From Nocardioides sp. SLBN-35 (GTDB lineage: Bacteria; Actinomycetota; Actinomycetes; Propionibacteriales; Nocardioidaceae): DNA of 64,000 nt. The DNA is taken from NCBI RefSeq assembly GCF_006715725.1, contig NZ_VFNU01000001.1:4774001-4838000 (forward strand), given 5' to 3'. Under the pieces are notes generated by a model. That model was given only the letters and a program-made list of their open reading frames with translations, was not told the origin of the DNA and did no database searches. The translations under genes and the position numbers were made by a program. Shown here in pieces: positions 43,175-51,959 of the stretch. Position 1 is the stretch's first letter. Each line of letters opens with the position of its first letter.

Positions 43175-44655
43175 GACCGCCTGCTGCACAGATAGCCGAT
43201 GACGCCGACCGACACCGCGAGCGACACCACGGCGCCGCCAGAGGTCGGGCTCAGCAGCATCGGCAGGGCCGTCAGCACCGCGATGTCGACGCCGCGAAGC
43301 ACACTGCCGTAGAGGTTCGTGGGCACTCCCCCCGCGGGCGTCGAGACCAGCGGGCGGCCGTAGTCCGGCGGCCGGCCCGTCACCCAGCGCACGCCGGCCG
43401 CGAGGCCGCCGACGCCCGACGCGGCGCCGAGCAGGGCGAGGTCGGCGGCCGGCGCGATGATCGTGCGGTGCAGCGCAGGCACACTGAGCAGTCCGTGCAC
43501 GACCAGCAGCGTCCCCGGTACGACGACCGCCGCCGCCCGGGTCGCCCCCAGCCCCGCCGGGAACATCCGGGCCATGCCCGAGGACCGGGTCAGCACCCGC
43601 AGTGCGACCAGGAACGGCACGACGAGGACGAAGCAGACGACCACCTCGACGAGCACCACCACGACCCGGCCGCCGACCGCGGCGACGGCGTACGGCACGA
43701 CGAGCGAGCCGGCCAGCAGCACGAGCCGGCCCGGCTGGCGGCGGAGCCGGATCACGTCGCGCCAGGCGAGGGCGGCGAGACCGGACGGACCACCGCGCCG
43801 CGGACGGACGGACCCGCGCCGGCTGCTGGCGTGGGCGACCAGCACGTCGAACATGAGGGCCAGGTCGAGTGTCGCCAGCGCGCCACCGAGCCCCGGCACG
43901 AGGGCGCCGCCCGGGGCGACGTCGCGGCGGCGCAGGCGGGCCGCGAGCACGCCGGCGCGGACCAGGACCGTGGCCACACCCGCACCGAGCAGGCCGAGCA
44001 CGCCCATCGACGCCACCCGAACGAACGGACCAGTCGTGACCTCGGGAGCCCTCGACACCGCGATCGCACCGAGACCGGCACCCACTGCCAGCAGGCTGAC
44101 CGGGCCGAGCAGCCGGGCCGGGTGGCTCCCCCGAGCAGACGCTTGGGCCTGCACCAGCGCCCCGACGCCGTACGACGACAGCCCGGCCGCGCCCGCCGTG
44201 AACAGGGCCAACGTCCCGACGCCGTAGCCGGCCAGGACGGCGGCGCCCGCGGCGACAGGGGCGACGAGGGCCGCGGCCAGCAGCGTCGTACCCCTGGCGC
44301 GGCCGCGGAGCAGCTCGCCGCGGTCGACCGGGCTCGGCAGCAGCCACGCGGCCACGCCCGGGCTGACCGCGACCGGGCCGACCATCCGGGCCAGCGACCA
44401 GAGCACCGCCAGCAGGGTGCCGACCACCAGCCACGGCAGCAGCGACCGGGCCGCGGCGCAGTCGGAGGCCACGCACGCCCGGTCGCCGACGTCGGAGAGG
44501 TTCACCAGGACGCTGACCAGCATCGAGCCGAGCATCAGCACCGCGAAGACGCCGATGTACAGGTCCTGCAGCGCCTCGCCCAGGGACAGGGTGCGGCGGC
44601 TGCGGCGCCAGAACCGGATGTCGGCCCGGAGCTCGCCCGCCTCGGTGGCCCTCAC
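43168..44655 (-). CDS. ABC exporter permease (polytopic, DUF6297-like)
   Basis: A 495-residue very hydrophobic protein with about ten to twelve membrane segments, beginning with a short cytoplasmic stretch (LRADIRFWRRSRRTLSLGEALQDLY). A pair of Cys residues (CVASDCAAARS) lies in the first external loop. I recognise it as the type of actinobacterial ABC permease annotated as DUF6297. It pairs with the ATPase gene, whose stop is 7 bp upstream. The GTG at 44655 is used. The exported substrate is unknown. Confidence 0.72.
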   Translation of the reverse strand: MRATEAGELRADIRFWRRSRRTLSLGEALQDLYIGVFAVLMLGSMLVSVLVNLSDVGDRACVASDCAAARSLLPWLVVGTLLAVLWSLARMVGPVAVSPGVAAWLLPSPVDRGELLRGRARGTTLLAAALVAPVAAGAAVLAGYGVGTLALFTAGAAGLSSYGVGALVQAQASARGSHPARLLGPVSLLAVGAGLGAIAVSRAPEVTTGPFVRVASMGVLGLLGAGVATVLVRAGVLAARLRRRDVAPGGALVPGLGGALATLDLALMFDVLVAHASSRRGSVRPRRGGPSGLAALAWRDVIRLRRQPGRLVLLAGSLVVPYAVAAVGGRVVVVLVEVVVCFVLVVPFLVALRVLTRSSGMARMFPAGLGATRAAAVVVPGTLLVVHGLLSVPALHRTIIAPAADLALLGAASGVGGLAAGVRWVTGRPPDYGRPLVSTPAGGVPTNLYGSVLRGVDIAVLTALPMLLSPTSGGAVVSLAVSVGVIGYLCSRRST

Positions 44656-44662
44656 GAGGCGC

Positions 44663-45298
44663 TCACGAGTGTCGCGCCAGGCTGACCACGTCGTCGGCGA
44701 TCGCGTCCACGAGCGCCGGGGCGTGGCTGGCCAGCACGATCGCCAGCCCCGCGACCTTCTCGGCGAGCAGGCGCTCGGCCAGCCAGGCCAGGCCGTCCTG
44801 GTCGAGACGCTGCTCGGGCTCGTCGAGGACGAGCAGCCGCCTCGGCCGGACGAACGCGCTGGCCAGCGCGAGCCGGCGACGTTGGCCCGAGGAGAGTGAG
44901 GTCGGCAGCTGCCCGGACTGCGCGGTCAGGCCGACCTCGTCGAGCACGTCGTCGACCACGGCGTCGGCGTCCGGGGTGCGATGGGCGCGCGCGAAGAGGT
45001 CGAGGTGCTCGACGACGGTGAGGTCCGGGAAGAAGTCGAGGTCGTCCATGACGACGGCCATCGCCGCCCGGATCGTCGGGGAGCGCTCGTCGAGCGGCTC
45101 CCCCAGCACCTCGACCGTCCCGGCGTCCGGCTGGTCGGCGCCGGTGATGCAGCGCAGGGCGGTCGACTTGCCGGCGCCGTTGGGGCCGACGAGCACCGCG
45201 GCCGAGCCGGTCCGCACCTCGAGGTCGAGGTCCGCGAGGACCCGGTGCTCACCGAACGAACGCGCGAGCCCGCGCACCGACAGCACTGCTTCGCTCAC
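44663..45298 (-). CDS. ABC transporter ATP-binding protein
   Basis: A 211-residue ATPase of the CcmA/ABC-2 exporter type. Walker A is VGPNGAGKST, the signature is LSSGQRRRLALASAF and Walker B is LLVLDEPEQRLD. The GTG at 45298 is used. It is translated together with the permease downstream. The promoter region is shared divergently with the ABC-F leader. Sequence alone does not predict the cargo. Confidence 0.85.
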   Translation of the reverse strand: MSEAVLSVRGLARSFGEHRVLADLDLEVRTGSAAVLVGPNGAGKSTALRCITGADQPDAGTVEVLGEPLDERSPTIRAAMAVVMDDLDFFPDLTVVEHLDLFARAHRTPDADAVVDDVLDEVGLTAQSGQLPTSLSSGQRRRLALASAFVRPRRLLVLDEPEQRLDQDGLAWLAERLLAEKVAGLAIVLASHAPALVDAIADDVVSLARHS

Positions 45299-45333
45299 CC
45301 CGTCAGGATGTCAGGCCGGGCGTGACGCACCGC

Positions 45334-45423
45334 TAGCCTGGTGCCGTGCTGATCGAGGTCGACAGACGCTAGCCGCCCGGACCGGGCGGCGGATCCGTGG
45401 CCGGCGCCCACCTTCGCGGGCGC
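45334..45423 (+). promoter_or_regulatory. Attenuator-like leader of the ABC-F gene
   Basis: The long upstream region starts with a -10 box TAGCCT (45334-45339), then a leader ORF (45346-45372). A hairpin overlaps the leader stop: GCCGCCCGG (45372-45380) with CCGGGCGGC (45382-45390). A second weaker stem is GCGCCC (45404-45409) with GGGCGC (45418-45423). Leader peptide plus hairpin ahead of an ABC-F gene matches ribosome-mediated attenuation known for antibiotic-responsive ABC-F genes. The mechanism is inferred. Confidence 0.5.
45346..45372 (+). CDS. Leader peptide MLIEVDRR upstream of the ABC-F gene
   Basis: An eight-codon ORF (GTG to TAG) that begins about 6 nt after a TAGCCT -10 box, so its mRNA would be leaderless. 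Its last codons and stop enter the hairpin at 45372-45390. A ribosome stalled here by an antibiotic would block or remodel that hairpin. The short length leaves room for chance. Confidence 0.45.
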   Translation: MLIEVDRR

Positions 45424-45547
45424 TGTCGCTGCCTGCCCGCACACCGGTCCGGACCCGACGTCACCCTCATCCGGGCCCGACGACGCCGCACCGCCGCCGC
45501 GCGCGAGCGGCCGCTCCGTCGTCCGCCCCTCACGAACGGACCCAGTC

Positions 45548-47152
45548 ATGTCCCCTGTCATCACCCTGCGCGACGTCACCTTCGAGTGGCCGGACGGGAC
45601 GGTCGCGCTCTCCCACCTCGACGGCTCCCTGAACGCCGGACGTGTCGGCCTGGTGGGCCGCAACGGCGCCGGGAAGTCGACCCTGCTGCGCCTGGTCGCC
45701 GGCCTCCTGCGGCCCACGTCCGGCCAGATCATCACCACCGGCGACGTCGGCTACCTGCCCCAGACCCTCACCCTCCATTCCGAGACGACGATCGCCGACC
45801 TCCTCGGCATCCGCGATGTCGTCGACGCGATCGACGCGATCGAGCGGGGTGACGTCGACCAGCGGCACTTCGAGGCGATCGGCGACGACTGGGACATCGA
45901 GTCCCGCGCCGCCGAGCTCCTGGACCAGATCGGCTTCGGCGTCGGTGACCTCGGGCGACGGGTCGCCGAGCTGTCCGGCGGCGAGGCGATGCTCATCGCG
46001 ATCACCGGCATGCGGGTGAGGCGTACGCCGATCACCCTGCTCGACGAGCCGACGAACAACCTCGACCGCCCGACCCGCGCGCGGTTGGCGGAGTTCGTCG
46101 ACCAGTGGCCCGGCACGCTCGTGATCGTCAGCCACGATCTCGACCTGCTCGAGCACGTCGACCACACGGCGGAGCTGCGTGGCAGCGAGCTGTCCACCTT
46201 CGGCGGTCCCTACAGCTCCTGGCGCGCTCACGTCGACCAGGAGCAGGCGGCCGCGCAGCAGGCGGCCCGTTCCGCGCAGCAGGCGCTGAAGGTCGAGCGC
46301 AGGCAGCGTGCCGAGGCGGAGACCAAGCTGGCACGCCGCGAACGCACGGCCCGGAAGACGCAGAAGGACGGCGGCATCCCGCGGATCCTGGCCGGCAACC
46401 GGGCCAGCAAGGCCCAGAACGCCGCCGGCTCCCTGCGCTCGACCCTCGACGACAAGGTGCTCGCCGCCCAGGCCGCCGTCGACTCCGCCGATGCCCGGGT
46501 CCGCCGGGAGGAGCACATCAGCCTGGCCCTGCCCGACCCGGCCGTCCCGCGCAGCCGGCGCCTGCTCGAGCTGAGCCAGGACGGCCGCACCATCGTGGCC
46601 CAAGGACCGGAGCGGATCGCGCTCGTCGGCCCGAACGGGGCCGGCAAGTCGACCCTGCTCGAGCACCTCGTCCACGGTCGACCGCCCGGGCCGGGGGCGC
46701 CGGCCGGCCGGATCCTGACCGACCGGTTCGGCTTCCTGCCTCAACGCCTCGACGGGCTCGACGAGAGCGCGGACGCGGTGGCGAACGTACGACGGGTCGC
46801 TCCGGGAGCACCGGACGCCGCCATCCGCAACCAGCTCGGACGGATGCTCCTGCGCGGCTCGAGCGTCGACCGTCCGGTCGCCTCGCTGTCCGGCGGCGAG
46901 AGGTTCCGCGTCTCCCTGGCGACCCTGCTGCTCGCCGAGCCACCCGCCGAGCTGCTGATCCTCGACGAGCCGACGAACAACCTCGACGTGGCCAGCGTGG
47001 ACCAGCTGACCGAGGCGCTCTCCGGCTACCGCGGCGCGCTGCTGGTCGTGAGCCACGACCACCGGTTCCTGCGCAGCCTCGGGCTCGACCTGGTCCTGGT
47101 GCTCGATGCGGCCGGCCGGCTCTCCCAGCAGGCGTCGCTCGACGACCGGTGA
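45548..47152 (+). CDS. ABC-F family ATPase (antibiotic resistance/ribosome-protection type)
   Basis: A 534-residue soluble protein with two ABC domains and no membrane part. Domain 1 has VGRNGAGKST, the signature LSGGEAMLIAI and LLDEPTNNLD. Domain 2 has VGPNGAGKST, LSGGERFRVSLATLL and LLILDEPTNNLD. The linker between them (residues about 225-320) is long, Gln/Ala/Arg-rich and helical, the feature that reaches the ribosomal P site in ABC-F proteins. These proteins release macrolide, lincosamide, pleuromutilin or similar drugs from ribosomes or tune translation. The ATG at 45548 has only a weak Shine-Dalgarno. The leader at 45334-45423 suggests drug-induced expression. It ends at a strong terminator. 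Confidence 0.86.
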   Translation: MSPVITLRDVTFEWPDGTVALSHLDGSLNAGRVGLVGRNGAGKSTLLRLVAGLLRPTSGQIITTGDVGYLPQTLTLHSETTIADLLGIRDVVDAIDAIERGDVDQRHFEAIGDDWDIESRAAELLDQIGFGVGDLGRRVAELSGGEAMLIAITGMRVRRTPITLLDEPTNNLDRPTRARLAEFVDQWPGTLVIVSHDLDLLEHVDHTAELRGSELSTFGGPYSSWRAHVDQEQAAAQQAARSAQQALKVERRQRAEAETKLARRERTARKTQKDGGIPRILAGNRASKAQNAAGSLRSTLDDKVLAAQAAVDSADARVRREEHISLALPDPAVPRSRRLLELSQDGRTIVAQGPERIALVGPNGAGKSTLLEHLVHGRPPGPGAPAGRILTDRFGFLPQRLDGLDESADAVANVRRVAPGAPDAAIRNQLGRMLLRGSSVDRPVASLSGGERFRVSLATLLLAEPPAELLILDEPTNNLDVASVDQLTEALSGYRGALLVVSHDHRFLRSLGLDLVLVLDAAGRLSQQASLDDR

Positions 47153-47156
47153 CGCC

Positions 47157-47188
47157 ATGCCCCGCGCACCGATGGGTGCGCGGGGCAT
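47157..47188. terminator. Strong bidirectional terminator
   Basis: ATGCCCCGCGCACC (47157-47170), loop GATG and GGTGCGCGGGGCAT (47175-47188) form a perfect 14-bp stem. It lies between the converging ABC-F and phospholipase D-like genes, 4 bp after the ABC-F stop. Confidence 0.85.
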
Positions 47189-47209
47189 TCACGGGCTCAG
47201 CCTCGAGGC

Positions 47210-48613
47210 TCAGTCGAGCTCGGCCTCGAGCTCGTGGAACGGGTAGTCCTTCGGGCCGAGGTAGCCCTGGTCGACGTAGCTGTCGGGCCGCGGGTCCGGG
47301 TCGGGATCGGCGGAGTTCACGTAGTTGCTGAGCTTGCGCGGCGCCTCGCGGTAGATGAGGTCCACGTGATCGACGTACTTCTGCGTCATCGCCGCGTCGC
47401 CGCGGATGATGATGTTCTCCTCGTCGGAGTGCCAGCCGAGCTGGGTCCAGTTCTCGCTGCTGGAGAGCACGACGTTGCCGTCCGGTCGCCCGTCGACGTT
47501 GCCCTGCACGGCCAGGCCCTTCATGTGGACGTAGCGGTCCTTGAACTTGTTGGCCGTCAGACCGGTGATGTAGACCATCTGCTTGGCCCGCATGCCCTTG
47601 AGGATCCCGCGGATGTGGCGCTGCATCATCATGAAGACGATCTCGACGTCGCAGCCGGCACGATCGAGCTCACGGGCCTTCCGCGCGATCCGGGCGCCGC
47701 GCGCCTCGCCCCACACGGCGTTGGCGATGCGCACCTTGGTGCGTCCGCTCGCGGTGTTGGTCGCGCCGGCGCACTGCACCTTGTTGAGCACGCTCAGGGC
47801 CGGGTCGATCTCGCGCTTGTGGGGCGCGAACATGGTCGTGACGTTGCCGGTCGTGAACCGCATCGCCGGGAAGTTCCGGTCCTGGGTGGCCTGGTCCCAC
47901 ATCTGCATCCAGCCGTCGTAGAGCGCCTGGTTCTCGGTGACGGTGGTCCAGTCGTTGAACTGCTGGACGGCGGCCGCGCCGGTGAAGTTGCCGGATCCCT
48001 GCATGACGATCCAGTTCGTCGCCCCCGAGCGGTTGACCAGCATCAGCTTGGAGTGCATCGAACCCCGCTTGCCGCGGCAGGTCTGCTTGCAGGTGCGGAT
48101 CCAGCTGCGCAGCTCGGGCGGCCGGTCCTTGTTGCCGCGTGCGAAGGCCCGCAGCATCATCGGGTACGACCGAGCGAGGTTGCCGCCCTGCGAGCGGGCG
48201 AGGCCGCGCGACATGATGATCTGGACCGAGACGCCGCGCTCGTGAGCGGCGATGAACTTGTGCGCGAGGTACGGCGAGTCGAAGTTCCAGGTGATCACCC
48301 GGACCTGGCCACCGGCCGGCACGTTCTTGAGCGTCTTGACGATCTTGCGGTGGATCTTGCCGCGCTGCCCGTTGCGGAACGGGTGGTTGAAGGTGATGCC
48401 GGGCTTCACGACGTACGCCGGGTTCGGCTCGTTCCTCGCCACCGGAGCCTCGAGCGGGGACGCCGCCGGGGCCGCGAGCGGCGCCGCCGCGGCCGGGGTG
48501 AGACTGCCGTGACCGGCGACCAGCACCGTCAGCGTCAGCAGCAGGGCGAGGGCCGCTGCCAGCCGCGTCCGCGTCCTACGGCCAGCGGCCGCGATCCCCC
48601 ACGCAGTCCCCAC
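47210..48613 (-). CDS. Secreted phospholipase D-like protein
   Basis: A 467-residue exported protein. The N-terminal signal (RTRTRLAAALALLLTLTVLVAGHG ... AAAAP) is followed by a PLD-fold body. The two HKD half-sites are visible: MHSKLMLV with following GSGNFT near residues 185-210, and YVHMKGLAV with SSSENWT near 370-395; in both, the usual distal Asp is replaced (NRSG and GNVD contexts). Two Cys pairs (CKQTC) suggest disulfides outside the cell. Possible activities are phospholipid hydrolysis or another phosphodiester cleavage. The GTG at 48613 is used; GGAGG lies further upstream than ideal. Confidence 0.75.
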   Translation of the reverse strand: MGTAWGIAAAGRRTRTRLAAALALLLTLTVLVAGHGSLTPAAAAPLAAPAASPLEAPVARNEPNPAYVVKPGITFNHPFRNGQRGKIHRKIVKTLKNVPAGGQVRVITWNFDSPYLAHKFIAAHERGVSVQIIMSRGLARSQGGNLARSYPMMLRAFARGNKDRPPELRSWIRTCKQTCRGKRGSMHSKLMLVNRSGATNWIVMQGSGNFTGAAAVQQFNDWTTVTENQALYDGWMQMWDQATQDRNFPAMRFTTGNVTTMFAPHKREIDPALSVLNKVQCAGATNTASGRTKVRIANAVWGEARGARIARKARELDRAGCDVEIVFMMMQRHIRGILKGMRAKQMVYITGLTANKFKDRYVHMKGLAVQGNVDGRPDGNVVLSSSENWTQLGWHSDEENIIIRGDAAMTQKYVDHVDLIYREAPRKLSNYVNSADPDPDPRPDSYVDQGYLGPKDYPFHELEAELD

Positions 48614-48655
48614 GATCTCGCATCCCCCTCCATCGACGCAGCTGTCGCAGGGACA

Positions 48656-49915
48656 CTACCCAAGGGCAGGGAGCGGTGAACCCGGAAGTACCGGGATCCG
48701 TCGCAACCGGGCGGTCGCCACGCCCGCGCAGGCGAGCAGGGCGAGGGCGAGGAGCCCCACACCACCCCAGCCGTACGCCGACCACGCCGTCCCGCCCAAG
48801 CTGCCGAAGACCGACGAGCCGACGTAGTAGGCGCACAGGTAGAAGGCGGCCGCCTGGCTCGCGCTCGCCCCCGCCAGGTGGGCCCGGACGGCCACCCAGC
48901 CGCTGGCGAGGCCGTGCATCACGAAGAAGCCGGCGGTCAGGCAGGCGAGGCCGAGCACGATCGCGCCCAGCGACGGGAGCAGGGTGAGCAGGACGCCGAG
49001 GACGGCCAGCGCACACCCCGACGGCAGCACCGCGCGGCGCCCGAGGCGATCGGCCAGGGCGCCGGAGACCATCGAGCTGACCGTGCCGAGCGGGTAGACC
49101 AGGTAGAGGAGGCTGATCGCGCCCAGGCTGAGGTGGAAGGGCGCGGTGGTCAGCCGGAACCCGAGGGCGTTGAAGACCGCGACCAGCGTGCCGACCGCGC
49201 AGGCACCGAGCAGGTAGAGACTGCGCAGCGCCGGGTCGCGGAGCGCCACCCGGGCCATCGACCGGAGCTGGGCGCCCCCGCGCGGGCGTGGGGTGAAGTT
49301 GCGGGACGCCGGGAGCGCGACGGTGACCGCGACGGCGCAGCCGAGGGCGAAGACGGCGGCGCTCGCCATCGCCCACCGCCAGCCGGCGAGGTCGGCCACC
49401 GGCGCGGTCAGCAGGCGGCCGGCCATGCCGCCGAGCGCCGTACCGCCGATGTAGAGGCCGGTCGCCCTGGCCAGGGCGCTGGCGTGCAGCTCCTCGCGCA
49501 GGTACGCCGTCGCCACCGCGGGCAGGCCCGCGAGGACCACGCCCTCGAGCAGCCGCAGGCCCAGGAACGCCTGCCAGGACGGGGCGAACGGCGTCAGGCA
49601 GGCCACGAGCGTCGCTGCCCAGGTCGAGCCGACGATCAACGGCGTGCGTCCCACGACCTCGGACGCCGGGCCGGCGACGAGCAGCCCGAGCGCGAGACCG
49701 GCGGTGGTCAGCGACATGCTCAACGTCGCCTGGGTCGGGCTGACGTGGAAGGTCGTGTGCAGCTCGGGCAGCAGTGCCTGGGTCGCGTAGAGGAGGACGA
49801 AGGTCGCCATGCCCGCGGCGAACATCGCCGCCATGATCCGCCGGTATCCCGCACTGCCGGGGGCATGTCCCCCGGTCGCGACGTGGGACTGGTCGATGGT
49901 CGCGTTCCTGCTCAC
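48656..49915 (-). CDS. MFS transporter (YnfM/inner membrane transport type)
   Basis: A 419-residue major facilitator protein with twelve membrane segments, similar in layout to the arabinose/drug-type exporters of the YnfM group. Recognisable are FAAGMATFVLLYATQALLPEL in helix 1, the motif-A loop PASEVVGRTPLIVG and the second-half counterpart ALADRLGRRAVLP. The GTG at 49915 is used; a TTG at 49951 is possible. It is divergent from a LysR gene, whose product is a likely regulator. Substrate unknown. Confidence 0.8.
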   Translation of the reverse strand: MSRNATIDQSHVATGGHAPGSAGYRRIMAAMFAAGMATFVLLYATQALLPELHTTFHVSPTQATLSMSLTTAGLALGLLVAGPASEVVGRTPLIVGSTWAATLVACLTPFAPSWQAFLGLRLLEGVVLAGLPAVATAYLREELHASALARATGLYIGGTALGGMAGRLLTAPVADLAGWRWAMASAAVFALGCAVAVTVALPASRNFTPRPRGGAQLRSMARVALRDPALRSLYLLGACAVGTLVAVFNALGFRLTTAPFHLSLGAISLLYLVYPLGTVSSMVSGALADRLGRRAVLPSGCALAVLGVLLTLLPSLGAIVLGLACLTAGFFVMHGLASGWVAVRAHLAGASASQAAAFYLCAYYVGSSVFGSLGGTAWSAYGWGGVGLLALALLACAGVATARLRRIPVLPGSPLPALG

Positions 49916-49996
49916 CGGATCAGGGTGCGCCGCGAGCTCGCATACGTCCAATGTCTTTGATCGTCATTCTGCATGCGTCACACGTATGATCGCTGG
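49916..49996. promoter_or_regulatory. Divergent control region between MFS and LysR genes
   Basis: An 81-bp gap with a good LysR-side -10 box, TATGAT (49985-49990), ending 6 nt before the GTG at 49997. The inverted pair CATACG (49941-49946) and CGTATG (49984-49989) could be part of a LysR binding region. Regulation of the transporter by the LysR protein is inferred from the arrangement. Confidence 0.5.
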
Positions 49997-50875
49997 GTGC
50001 TGGTGCGCGACCTCGAGTGGATCGTGGCGCTGGCCGACAACGAGCACGTCACCGACACCGCGGCCGTGCTCGGCGTCAGCCAGCCGACGCTGTCCCGCGC
50101 GCTGGCCCGGGTCGAGGACGAGCTCGGCGTCCGCCTCTTCGAGCGCGTGCCCCACGGCCTGGTCACCTCCCCCGACGGCGAGCTGGTGGTGGCCACGGCA
50201 CGGGAGATGCTGGGTCGCTACCAGCAGCTGCGCCACGAGCTCGGCACCCGGCACGACCCGGAGCGCGGCATCGTCCGGCTCGCCTTCCTCGACTCGATCG
50301 CGACCTCGCTCGTCCCGCGGATCCTGCGCGGCTTCCACGAGCAGGCGCCGCTGGTCCGGGTCGAGCTGACCCAGGAGCCGGGACACGACATGATGCGCGA
50401 CCTGGCGACGGGCGCGGCCGAGCTCGCGATCATGTCCGCCCGGCCGCCCGGCGACTTCGCCTGGGTGCCCCTCCAGGAGGAGCGCCTGGTCGTCGCCGTC
50501 GGCCCCACGCACCGGCTTCGGGACCGCAAGCTGGTCGACCTGGCCGAGCTCGCCGACGACGACCTCGTGACCACACCACCCGGTTTCGGCCACAGCTCCC
50601 TCGTGGAGGGCCTGCTCGCCGACGCGGGCGTGGCTCCCCCGGTCTCGTTCGAGAGCGCCGACCTCGCCACCATCGAGGGCCTGGTGGCCGCCGGCCTGGG
50701 CGTCGCGATCGTCCCGGAGAACATGGCCGGCGTGTCCGGGACGACGGGCCTGCGGATCCGCAACCCCCGGGCCCGCCGGACGATCGGCCTCACCTGGCGG
50801 ACCGATCGCCCCCTGGCGCCCGTCGCGACGCGGTTGCGCGACCACGTGGTCGAGCACGCGCCGTACGGGCGCTAG
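49997..50875 (+). CDS. LysR-family transcriptional regulator
   Basis: A 292-residue regulator. The N-terminal helix-turn-helix is VRDLEWIVALADNEHVTDTAAVLGVSQPTLSRALARVEDELGVRLFERV, the rest a periplasmic-binding-like effector domain (GIVRLAFLDSIATSLVPRIL ... VAAGLGVAIVPENM). I start it at GTG 49997, which a leaderless transcript from TATGAT would reach; an ATG at 49973 lies upstream of that -10 box and adds eight residues not typical of LysR N-termini. It probably controls the divergent MFS gene and itself. The next gene is convergent. Confidence 0.85.
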   Translation: MLVRDLEWIVALADNEHVTDTAAVLGVSQPTLSRALARVEDELGVRLFERVPHGLVTSPDGELVVATAREMLGRYQQLRHELGTRHDPERGIVRLAFLDSIATSLVPRILRGFHEQAPLVRVELTQEPGHDMMRDLATGAAELAIMSARPPGDFAWVPLQEERLVVAVGPTHRLRDRKLVDLAELADDDLVTTPPGFGHSSLVEGLLADAGVAPPVSFESADLATIEGLVAAGLGVAIVPENMAGVSGTTGLRIRNPRARRTIGLTWRTDRPLAPVATRLRDHVVEHAPYGR

Positions 50876-50890
50876 TGGTCCGCCGCACAG

Positions 50891-51946
50891 CTAGGCGATG
50901 GTGGCGGCGTCGATCACGAAGCGGTAGCGGACGTCGGAGGCGAGCACCCGCTCGTACGCCTCGTTGACGGTGTCCGCCGCGATCACCTCGATCTCGGAGC
51001 CGATGCCGTGCTCGGCGCAGAAGTCGAGCATCTCCTGCGTCTCCGCGATGCCGCCGATCATCGACCCGGCGAGCGAGTGCCGGCCGTAGATGAGCGACAT
51101 CGGCGAGACGCTGAACGGCCGCGGCGGCGCGCCGACGTTGACGATGGCGCCGTCGACGGCGAGCAGGCGGAGGTAGGAGTTCATGTCGAGGCTGACGCTC
51201 ACCGTGTTGACGATGAGGTCGAACTCGCCGGCGAGCGCCTCGAAGGTCGTCGGGTCGGATGTCGCGTAGTAGTGGTCGGCACCGAGTCGCTCGGCGTCCT
51301 CCTGCTTCTTCAGCGACTGCGACAGCACGGTCACCTCGGCGCCCATCGCGTGCGCGATCTTGACCGCCATGTGGCCCAGCCCGCCGAGGCCGAGGACCGC
51401 GACCTTCCTGCCCGGGCCGGCGCCCCAGCGCTTGAGCGGCGAGTACGTCGTGATGCCGGCGCACAGCAGCGGCGCGGCCGCAGCCGGGTCGAGGCCCTCG
51501 GGCACCGACAGCACGAAGTTCGCGTCCACCACGACGTGCGTGGAGTAGCCACCCTGCGTGGTGGAGCCGTCGCGGTCCGTGGCGGCGTACGTGCCGACGC
51601 TGCCGTTGGTGCAGAACTGCTCCTCGCCGCGCAGGCAGTTGACGCACTCGCGGCACGCGTTGACCAGGCAGCCGACGCCGACCCGGTCGCCGACCCGGTG
51701 GCGCGTCACGCCGGAGCCGACCTCGGCGACCACGCCGACGATCTCGTGCCCGGGCACCACCGGGAACGGCTGCGGACCCCAGTCCCCACGCACGGTGTGG
51801 ATGTCGGAGTGGCAGATGCCGGCGTACTCGATCGCGATGAGGACGTCGTTCGCGCCGACCTCGCGGCGCTCGATGGTGGTCGGCTCGAGCGGCGCCTTGC
51901 TGCTCGGCGCGGCCCAGGCGGCGACGTGGTTGCGGTCGTAGGTCAT
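50891..51946 (-). CDS. Zinc-dependent NAD(P) alcohol dehydrogenase (YahK/CAD type)
   Basis: A 351-residue medium-chain dehydrogenase. The catalytic zinc site is CHSD near residue 45, GHE in VVPGHEIVG, and a later Cys. The structural zinc is bound by the four Cys of CLVNACRECVNCLRGEEQFC. The cofactor motif GLGGLGHMAVKIA is intact. YahK-type enzymes reduce a range of aldehydes. I chose the ATG at 51946 because GAGGAG is 6 nt upstream; the ATG at 51952 directly abuts it. The MerR regulator is encoded 13 bp upstream, suggesting an aldehyde- or electrophile-responsive pair. Confidence 0.88.
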   Translation of the reverse strand: MTYDRNHVAAWAAPSSKAPLEPTTIERREVGANDVLIAIEYAGICHSDIHTVRGDWGPQPFPVVPGHEIVGVVAEVGSGVTRHRVGDRVGVGCLVNACRECVNCLRGEEQFCTNGSVGTYAATDRDGSTTQGGYSTHVVVDANFVLSVPEGLDPAAAAPLLCAGITTYSPLKRWGAGPGRKVAVLGLGGLGHMAVKIAHAMGAEVTVLSQSLKKQEDAERLGADHYYATSDPTTFEALAGEFDLIVNTVSVSLDMNSYLRLLAVDGAIVNVGAPPRPFSVSPMSLIYGRHSLAGSMIGGIAETQEMLDFCAEHGIGSEIEVIAADTVNEAYERVLASDVRYRFVIDAATIA

Positions 51947-51959
51947 GGTCATCTCCTCG

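Noticed and set aside
45505..45542. GTCCG/CGGAC stem and AGCGGCCGCT palindrome near the ABC-F start as an RBS-sequestering switch
   Set aside because: The stems are short, and the start codon lacks a clear Shine-Dalgarno to sequester. The upstream leader hairpin is the better candidate.
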